Part shown: positions 56,116-64,000 of the stretch, piece by piece
Position numbering within the stretch: position 1 is the first letter of the stretch
Layout: every line of letters begins with the position of its first letter
Assembly: GCA_034231615.1 (NCBI GenBank)
Contig: CM067298.1
Location: 23,281,934 to 23,345,933, forward strand
Source of the DNA: Meghimatium bilineatum
Lineage: Eukaryota; Mollusca; Gastropoda; Stylommatophora; Philomycidae
DNA length: 64,000 nucleotides
Reading direction: 5' to 3'
Program-made: the position numbers and the translations under genes
Notes under the pieces: generated by a model
What the model was told of the DNA's origin: nothing
Seen by the model: only the letters and a program-made list of their open reading frames with translations
The model's database searches: none

Positions 56116-56499
56116 TTTTTTCAATGATTGTTTAACTACACTTTTTTTTTAACATTATCTTCTCAATGCATTGAGTTGAAGTTCACCTGGACAGATTAGA
56201 CAGACTTAAATATCTCATTTTTTCTTATTATTTATTCATACACAGAAATTTTTCTCCCGTGTTTATTTTCTATTTGTTGTCTGGGAATATTTTACATAAT
56301 GAGTCAAATTGACTTTTACTGACACACAAAAAGACAGTGAAAATCGTCTACACTCTTGAGATTTGTCTGATATCATTGATCTTATAAAAGTACTGCCAGA
56401 ATTCAAGTCTGTACTTGCTCATAAATATCAAGTAACAGAAACAAAATTCAAGAAAAGACTATTATTGATAGTTTGTAATCTGATTTAAAAATTTAATAA

Positions 56500-56700
56500 T
56501 CAGGACACTGCAGTAAAACTGTGCACCATGTGGTAGGTAAATATTGAAAAATATATATAAATTATTTTTGTTCATCCTGATCTTGATAAAGGCATTTTGG
56601 TCGAAATGCCACTCTTGTTAAATGTAAAACTGCTTATTTAAACCTTACTGTATTTTTTTTTCAATATTTACTTACCACTCTGATTTAGAAATGTACAGAA
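56500..56700. mobile_element. Second copy of the foldback element, Penelope-like motif
   Basis: GTGGTAGGTAAATATTG at 56,530 and CAATATTTACTTACCAC at 56,677 are inverted ends. CTTGATAAAGGCATTTTGGT then CGAAATG lies in the centre, and the left flank matches 41,007-41,045. Confidence 0.55.
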
Positions 56701-57069
56701 AAAAAGTTTTGAGATTCGTTCTTTACAAACACCATAAGTACCACAGCAAGAAAATACAGCAACTAGATTCGTTGTGAAGCTGAGGGAATTACTATTTTAA
56801 TGACTGCAGTCTATTCAACCATTCATTTGTCAGTGATAACACCTGATATTTAATGTCTTAATATTCAAGACATATTTCTTTGTTAGAGTGTTCAACTGGA
56901 TCATGTCAACTAAAATACAGTTTAGTTTTTCCATAAAAGAAGCACATATCTAAATATTTTAACAAAAGAAAATGATTTTTTGTTTTAAATTTCAAATACT
57001 AACTGCAAAAAATCTGCCAAATATTTTTAAGATTGTTATAGGAAAAATAATAAGAATCTGAAAAATTGT
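56701..57069. other. Unassigned AT-rich stretch
   Basis: No feature is recognised. Confidence 0.45.
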
Positions 57070-58185
57070 TTAACCTTTAGGGCCCTGAATTAAATTGAGA
57101 AATTTCTCCCCAGGGCCTGGATTCTTTTTGGAAAATTTTCGTTGTTGATGGTGAGTGTTTTGAAAACGCAATAACTTTTTTGTTTTAGAAGATATTTAAA
57201 TACTTTTTGCACATGTAAATAAAGGAATGAATAGTGAATATAATCGTGTTTTTGTTGTTGTTGTATGTGTGATATGACAGTTGTGAGCAAGTTGTGAAGT
57301 TGAAAATTCGGGGGAAAAACGGAAAACGTCATTTTCAAAATCGCAAATATATCTTCTTGACGCCCCTAATACATGAGCAATGTGTGGCAACATTGGTAAA
57401 ATCCTCATAAATACCTATACTTATTGTATATGTATTGTTTTATATCCAAACTAATATAATATGAACTAAAAAACTAATAAAACGTGAAGAAATCGCATAT
57501 AATGTCCGTCCGGTCAACACTAGGTCTATGCCGACACGCAACGTAATTATTGTCCATGCACACATGTGGCACCCCTGATACATATTATTTTTGTGTTTTT
57601 GAATGAATACACAAACATTCTTATCAAATAACAACATATTAAACACACAAAAACAACAATTAAAACATGTAGTTTATAAGAAATCGCATATAACGTCCGT
57701 CCAGTAAACACTAGGTCTATCCCGACACGCAGCGTAATTATTGTCTAAGCACACACGTGGCACCCCTGATACATATTATTTTTGTGTTTTTGAACGACTA
57801 CACAAACATTCTTATCAAATAACAACATATTAAACACAAAAAACAACAATTAGAACATGTAGTCACGATCACTTACCCATGCCACGCGGTACTCAATTTG
57901 ATAGTAAAATACGGCCGAAAATGGCTAAAGTCGCTCTAGAAATGCGTTGACAAATTCAACCGGCTTTATCTCTCTTACAATCGTAATGAGTAAAGGAATT
58001 TGACCTTTAAACTGTGACGTAATCCTAGCTTCGTTTGGCGTGCTTTATACGGCATCTGTTCATTACTTCGTGAAGTTCCGTACTCGGGAATCAGGCGATA
58101 TCGTATGGTGAGTGACCTCGCCCGCAGGCACAAGGGGGCGTGTCCTACGGGTGCGTGACCTCGCCCGCAGAGTCGTAAAGGTTAA
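57070..58185. mobile_element. PiggyBac-like element, non-autonomous, ~1.1 kb
   Basis: TTAACCTTTAGGGCCC at the left and GAGTCGTAAAGGTTAA at the right (TTAA at 57,070-57,073 and 58,182-58,185) give TTAA target sites with short inverted CCTTTA ends, the piggyBac signature. The left part is the reverse complement of the right part of 58,781-59,518. Inside, a ~191-bp block is tandemly duplicated (about 57,487-57,676 and 57,677-57,865), and TGACCTCGCCCGCAG is duplicated near the right end. No transposase frame remains. Confidence 0.7.
57487..57865. repeat. ~191-bp tandem duplication inside the piggyBac-like element
   Basis: AAGAAATCGCATATAAYGTC, CACTAGGTCTATSCCGACAC and TGGCACCCCTGATACATATT occur in both halves, with about ten substitutions between them. 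Confidence 0.9.
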
Positions 58186-58780
58186 ATATGTTTTATTGTA
58201 CTTAAATTTGTTTAAACTGAAGCAAGAAGTTATACAATGAAATCGTTTTAGTTTGTAAGTAGCCAGACTAGACTCCAGTGCAGCAACAAGTGAATGAAGG
58301 GACAACATTTAACAATTGAGAAATTAACTTATAGAAATTAAAATATATATTAAAAATATTTTATAATCATTAGTTCAAAAAACTTAGTGAAAACAATGCA
58401 TTTTGACAGTTCAGTTAAACTGTTTCACATGCAAATTATTCAGAAAAATTGTTAACATTTTTTTAAAATGAGAAAATGTAATGCAAAATCTGAGAATCAT
58501 TTTGTCTGAAAGTTGTAGAAAGATGTCTCAATATCTGAAAGAAAAATTCTTCCATAATAATGACCAAGAAATATCAATTTGTATCCAAAACAAGAAATGG
58601 TTTTCTTAATTTTAATATTGGAAGTTAAAAATTCAGAAACTAAAGTCGTACATTCATGGCTAATTTGTCACATATGTTGGCTGACCAGTAATCAGCTTTA
58701 GTTTCGATGTAACCTATGTGCATGGATTACGTTGTTTTGTTAAGTTATGTGACCACTTAGCACAATATTCTGTTTATAAT
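58186..58780. other. AT-rich spacer between two piggyBac-like elements
   Basis: No feature is recognised. Confidence 0.45.
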
Positions 58781-59518
58781 TTAACCTTTAGCACGCTATG
58801 TTTACAATTTGGATGACACATTTAGCCCAAATTGTGTCATATCTTGATTTCGGACTGCGAAATCCGTCGCCCAGTGCGTTACACCCGAATGCAAGCAAAA
58901 ATGCCAGATTTGTATTTTTTTTTAATGTTTTGGCAACTCTAGATAGATAATTTATCTAATTTCCTGTTTCTATAACTAAAATGGTGACAGAAGATGTCGT
59001 GTGATTATGATTTTGAAATCTGAACAATCTTTAGTCATTCGCATAGAGGCGAAGTGACATGACAGTGAATCGAGTTTTATATACTTTTATTTCATCGTAT
59101 ATTTAGTGAAATCATTATATATTCTGAATTTAAAGTGGAAATCTTGAGAGGTAAGTACTTTAAATAGATTAAACAAAATAGAACACGAGGTTCCACAAGG
59201 TTTTCATTATGTAAAATATAATATTCAACAGCTTTCGATCAATTAAAAATACAATAGGTCTAGATCTAGATAGGTCTAAATCTGTCTTTATCACTTTCTA
59301 ACACGTCTAGTATCACACACATACAAACATAAATTACACCAACATATGCAGAATTTAATTCTTTATTTATATGTGCAAATATTATTTAAATATCTGTAAC
59401 AACAAAAAAGTTATTGCAATTTCAAAACAGCCACCAACGATTGCATAACATTTTCAAAAACGCAATCAGCGGCAGGAGAGAAATTGCGTAATTGTAAACA
59501 CAGCGTGTTAAAGGTTAA
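58781..59518. mobile_element. PiggyBac-like element, non-autonomous, ~0.74 kb
   Basis: TTAACCTTTAGCACGCTATG and TTTACAATT at the left answer AATTGTAAACACAGCGTGTT and AAAGGTTAA at the right, inverted repeats of ~27 bp with TTAA at both edges. There is no coding frame. Confidence 0.75.
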
Positions 59519-59631
59519 CAGCACAGTGGTTAGTGTGCACTTGCTTCCTAGTCCAGTAATCCAAGGTTAAATTTCCAGTTCACCTGGAAATATGTTAAAA
59601 TCATTAAATGCTCCTAGGTTGATCCAGCCTG

Positions 59632-59885
59632 ATTCTTGATTAGAAACTGGCCTCACAGCGTGTGGGGCATTCCCATAAGTCCTCCGCCCTCTGTTCCAGC
59701 AGCCATCTGACTCGATGGTGTTTCAAGTCTAATGCTGCTGAAACAGACGTCAACATCAGGGCACAACTCTGGCCCTTGCGACAGGTTTCTTTGTTGTACC
59801 ACCCACCCATGCCATGCCCGTCATAGTTCAAGCACAACGTCGGCCTGTAGGAACAACATGGTAGCTCTTCTGGGAAAGTAGTCGT
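59632..59885 (-). repeat. Dispersed element, left part of the 404-bp insert family
   Basis: ATTCTTGATTAGAAACTGGC begins it and AGGAACAACATGGTA ends the match with 13,997-14,240. The minus strand holds an 89-codon frame, best preserved here, with LCLNYDGHGMGGWYNKETCR and HHRVRWLLEQRAEDLWECPT. The regular Cys and Trp content suggests it once encoded protein. I do not recognise the family; a LINE C-terminus is one option. Confidence 0.5.
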
Positions 59886-60269
59886 CAGACATAATGCTGA
59901 CCATATCATCTGTTGATATGCAGTTGGTCAACACAAATTATGGGCATAAAACTGTATTCCCCGATTTACCTCAGGTATGAATTAGAAAAACTTTATTTTA
60001 TTTACTGACTGGTTTGAATATTCTTGTCAATCCACAGCTTCCTGTCCCTAGAACTGTTCATTAGTTCTGATGACTTGTGATGTTATGTTCTCAAGAACTT
60101 GAACTCTATGTCTTAATCTCAGAAATTTGACCTATATATCATAAAATGTTCTTACTTTCCTCTTGTCATAATATTCAGAACGTGAATTGCTTATTTTTAA
60201 TTACATAAATGAAATTTCATTACGTATTTTAGCCTTATATGTTATCTACCTATTTTTTGGTTATTTTTC

Positions 60270-60555
60270 TTAAACTCCCACTGGATCTCTCTTGCAGCAG
60301 GACAATGGTTCTGCTACATTTCCAACAGGATATAGTCCAGAGAATTGAGACATGTTGTGTCACCTTTTCACGCCAATGGTCTGACACATCCAACTTTGGC
60401 ATTGATAAATAATACACTCAGTGTTTTTACTACTTGCACTGAAAGGTGGATGTCTGTAACCATATCGCTGGTAGGCCAGCTGTAAATAAAGAACTAGTTC
60501 CTATACTACACACTGGTCACTAACCTCAAAGCTAACAACGGTCAAACTTGCTATA
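60270..60555. repeat. Dispersed SINE-like repeat, long copy
   Basis: CTTAAACTCCCACTGGATCT, TATAGTCCAGAGAATTGAGA, CAGTGTTTTTACTACTTGCA and a closing GGTCAAACTTGC align with 51,285-51,590. Confidence 0.6.
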
Positions 60556-61162
60556 CTTTTTTTTATCCATGTCTGTGTCACTATCGACACAACCACAGAC
60601 ACTCACAACTACGCATTATTATTTTTAATGTTCATTTTTCTTTAATAAAGCCATATCTCTATGACCACCAGTAATTATCTTGTCTGATTATCAACTATGT
60701 GTTGTTTTCATATGAAATTATTGGCTTTTACCAACACTGATAAAATATACTAAGGGACTCCAGTCTAGAGGTAAACACAGGATATGTCTGCCAGAGCATG
60801 TGAAGCCTGGATATGATGGACAGCACAGAAACATTTTATGTTCAATGGACTGTAAGGCACTTGCCAGCAGAGTTTATCTTGATCTTCCGTTCTTTCTTTT
60901 GCCCTTTAGTACCAAATTTAACACTTGTAATGACAATACATTTTCACTCATTCTAAATATATATCTGTCCACCATTTTCTTATTGTAGAAACATATTGCT
61001 GTTTGGTGCCTTCTTATTTTCTTGTTTGACTTGAATTCTTTCAAGCCAACATTTAATAGTTTTCTAAGTCACCAATACCCCTGGTATATTCCTAACACAC
61101 CTTGACAAACACCATAAGGAAAAAATATAGATATGGTTTCATCACATTTAGGGCTTTCTTTA
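60556..61162. other. Unassigned stretch
   Basis: No feature is recognised. Confidence 0.45.
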
Positions 61163-61588
61163 TACAGAGTGTTTGTAAAGTCTCACTACACTCTGTAAGT
61201 AAAAAAATTTCGAAAAATGATGTCACATGAAGTCACCAGAGAATGTGAAAAAAAAATCATTAATATATTTACAATAAATACTGCTATGGACCAGCGCTAT
61301 TTTTGGGAAGCTGGAAAATACCAATGGAATTGTCATTATAACAGAAGTTGGAAATGTTCACCACAGGTTTCAAGACATGACTGCACACGTTTCTTCATAT
61401 GGTCAAATATATTCTGCAACGTGTTACGTAATATTACATGTTCCTAAGAATTACTCCAGTTGACGACAGCCATTCACTGCATATTAATTCAAAATGTACT
61501 GTGGAGCATATTTTGTGATGATGTCATGTACATCATATTTCAAATGTTTTCTCCATACAAAGTGTAGTGAGACTTTACAAACACTATA
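61163..61588 (-). mobile_element. Tc1/mariner-like element, deleted
   Basis: TACAGAGTGTTTGTAAAGTC then TCACTACACTCTGTA at the left and TACAAAGTGTAGTGAGACTT then TACAAACACTATA at the right are inverted ends of ~32 bp, and the outer bases fit a TA target. On the minus strand near 61,440-61,330, ILRNTLQNIFDHMKKRVQSC followed by LETCGEHFQLLL resembles the extreme C-terminus of Tc1/mariner-type transposases. The catalytic core is gone. Confidence 0.7.
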
Positions 61589-62815
61589 TGTAATTCTATT
61601 TTTATTCTATTTTTACATTATATTTATATGGCACTTATATCTTGGATTTGCTCAAAAAACGTGTTTATAACCAAATTCTGGTTTTATTACATTTCTGATT
61701 AATACTCAAAATAATTGAAGCATACATATTCTATGTAGCAAAATAGGACAAATCAATTGTGAAATTATTAGGACCACCAATACACCAAGTTACATTACCA
61801 GTGCAATATGGGTGGCAATATGTATCTGCACTGTGAACGTGAGCAAGGAATTGTGAGAGTTTCTCATTAACCTTTCAGCCACAGGTCAGCATTGTTTAGT
61901 ATGTTTCTTAATCTAATTTTGTTTAAATATTAAATAACTAGAACTGAAATGTCTACATACAAAAACTAACTGACCGATACTGTCTCATTCGGCAGATATT
62001 TGCTGAGTGTGCCATTGCAGAACAAGTGTTGAGTAATTCTTATGACAGTTTATTTTCAAAAGGGAATCATTCACATTTGCTCTGGTTCATACTGACCACA
62101 CTCTGCCATGTTTCTGATACTACTAGGCTGAGAAGCCAACTCTCTAACCACTTAGAGTGCACAAAATTTCTGCATTTCTGCATTCTTGATAATTCTATAT
62201 CATTCTATTAGTTGAATATCTCATGAGGCTAAATTATGCTGCATCTATGACTTGCTGTGATATTCTTCTGCAGATCTATGACAGATATATCATCAACAAA
62301 AATATTTGCTAGTGCACACAACATGCTATCACTTCACTTCCACAAATACTTCGCTTGGTAACATTACATGTAATAAATAAATACAACTTCAACCATGTGC
62401 TATACTATGTACATTCTGACACAATAAAAAAAACATTTACAACAGTGCAATATTGTGACTAAGTCAGTGAATCAGATTTATCACAGTCAAAGTGTTGCCA
62501 TCTGCATCTTCAGGTCTTGTATTTGAAAGAAACACATTTAAAAAACAAGTAATAAAGGATATTTGTGGAATGCGGTATTAATCTCACCAATAAAATGTCA
62601 ATGCTGAACCCATACTGAAACCACCAATGTAGAAGCATTACGCATGTTCTGACAAATCAACTGCAATAGTGACTCCATGCTGATTAAGGAATGATAAAAA
62701 GAAGACAACTTAAAAATTGCTTAGAATTAACACCTATAAATGCTTTCAAGATGCCTCTATAGGAATTTTGTCTATCCCTAGGTGGATAATAGTCAGAATA
62801 TCCACACTTCCCATT
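61589..62815. other. Unassigned AT-rich stretch
   Basis: No gene, repeat or regulatory site is recognised over this 1.2 kb. Confidence 0.45.
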
Positions 62816-62819
62816 AAGC

Positions 62820-63175
62820 ATAGGTGTGTTGACTGGGAGCTTTAGTTGTCTATCCAAGGCCAGATATGTTGTCTTGGCTGCATTGAATCAGTATTTGTTC
62901 AGTGTTATCTTGATGTTATCTATCCATCTTGTTCTATGTCTTCCTCTGGCCTTGTATCTGGATCTTCTTATGTTATATGTTCTTTTGGGTAGTTGGTTAT
63001 GGTTCATTTTCATAAGGTGTCCAAATCATTTTATTTGTTGTTTCTCAGTATATTCTGTGCATGGTTTTATACCAATTCTTTTCCTGATTTCATAATCCTG
63101 ATTTCTCATTATGTCCAGTTTGGTCACATTTGTGGCTTTTCTCAGGCATTTCATCTTGCATGTTGCAAGTTTTCT
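62820..63175 (-). pseudogene. LINE RT C-terminal fragment, same family as 2,906-3,290
   Basis: The minus strand has KCLRKATNVTKLD, IRKRIGIKPCTEY, EKQQIKWFGHLMKMNHNQLP and GRHRTRWIDNIKITLNKY, with one frameshift near 63,090. It is a diverged copy of the fragment at the other end of the window and starts and stops at similar points. Confidence 0.75.
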
Positions 63176-63179
63176 CTGT

Positions 63180-64000
63180 TGTGCCACTGTCAGCGCCCAT
63201 CTCTGGAAAAGGATAGGAATTTATCATCTTACTGAAAGGGACATCATCAGAGCATTCACATGGCAATGATTCAAAAGTATACATCAACTGAAAGATTGAT
63301 CCATTTCTAGCTGGGTAATGTAAGGAAATGATAGTACAGAATATAGAATCCCAATAACATTGATGATTGAATCAAATGGATTAATGCATAAATGAAGAAA
63401 AGAACAATAGTATTAAACCAGAAGTATAGTTGGTCACCTACCTCCACCCACCTCATTATATTAGCTGTTTATGCTCCCTCCAAAAATGTTCTTGCTTCCT
63501 TGGATCATGCAGCAGCTTGGGTAACTACAAGTTACATGTGCAACATGACAGATGTACTTGAGAACCTTTACAAGCTCACAGTCATTGATTTTATGCATGG
63601 AGTATTACATTCTGTATAATGTACTCTTCAATTTGGCTCAAAAGCTTAAGAGGAGCAATGGTAGTCATGTGACAAACTGTGTTTTAAGCATTAAATTCTG
63701 CAATAATATGGCATTCCTGTCAAACATGAACTTAACCAAAGCTATAACATTTCAACATTTAAAAATTGCACTTTTCATGTTCCTAAACAAATATTCAGGA
63801 AACACAAATAATAAGGTTTTATAATTCAACACCACCTCAAGTATTTCATATTTTAAGACAAACTCGTAAACATTTGAATTTTACAGAGATGTATAAGTGC
63901 CAACAGTAACACAGGCATCTAAAGATCCAACATAATGTGTATTATGTTTTTACAACCATTCCTTGGTATCTGAGTAATATTTATACTGACACCTCTAAAG
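63180..64000. other. Unassigned stretch to the window end
   Basis: Short frames at 63,392-63,619 and 63,552-63,824 have no recognised domain. No repeat was found. Confidence 0.4.

Noticed and set aside
1-64000. Endogenous viral element or LTR retrotransposon
   Set aside because: I saw no gag, protease, integrase or envelope signature and no paired long terminal repeats. The RT pieces are all of non-LTR type.

Overview
This window looks like intergenic or deep-intronic DNA from a large, AT-rich, repeat-laden invertebrate genome. I found no host gene with convincing exons, no rRNA or tRNA gene and no CRISPR array. The coding-like signal is almost entirely decayed non-LTR retrotransposon (LINE) sequence: reverse transcriptase (RT) C-termini, AP-type endonucleases and RNase H domains. 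Between these lie small DNA transposons, tRNA-derived SINEs and many minisatellites. The LINE C-termini resemble RTE-like, jockey-like and I/R1-like (RNase H) elements common in molluscs and other lophotrochozoans. A mollusc, perhaps a gastropod, is my best guess, but this is inference.

Layout. 1-100: a TATA-containing segment that recurs at 29.84-29.95 kb. 1.5-2.3 kb: a 30-bp minisatellite split by a SINE. 2.9-11.3 kb: mostly minus-strand LINE remnants, plus 22-bp and 31-bp tandem arrays; a GC-richer, exon-like frame with one in-frame TGA sits inside the 31-bp array. 11.7-16.3 kb: a foldback SINE and plus-strand LINE C-termini, one split by a 404-bp insert with an 11-bp target-site duplication, then an RNase H LINE end. 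16.69-27.78 kb: two direct tandem copies of a ~5.5 kb unit, about 99.5% identical by my reading. Each holds a 53-bp array split by a hAT MITE, a LINE 3' end, a 51-bp minisatellite, a LINE 5' end with endonuclease, and two RT pieces. The array ends in an AT tract inside an inverted repeat.

28-36 kb: more LINE pieces, a deleted pogo/Tigger transposon, a small signal-peptide-like ORF downstream of a TATA box, the best-preserved RNase H ORF (one stop codon), and an RT domain with a single main frameshift. 36.37-39.42 kb: about 71 tandem copies of a 43-bp unit grown from that LINE's own coding sequence, with LINE sequence on both sides. 39.8-64 kb: minisatellites, SINEs, pogo-like and hAT MITEs, three piggyBac-like elements with TTAA ends, a Tc1/mariner-like element, a near-perfect ~150-bp palindrome and two copies of a foldback element.

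These sequences do not act as a pathway; their relationship is one of nested insertion and expansion. The most notable items are the recent tandem duplication, the minisatellite born inside a LINE ORF, the palindromes, the small secreted-peptide-like ORF and the exon-like TGA-interrupted frame. I see nothing that can be called a new defence or metabolic system.
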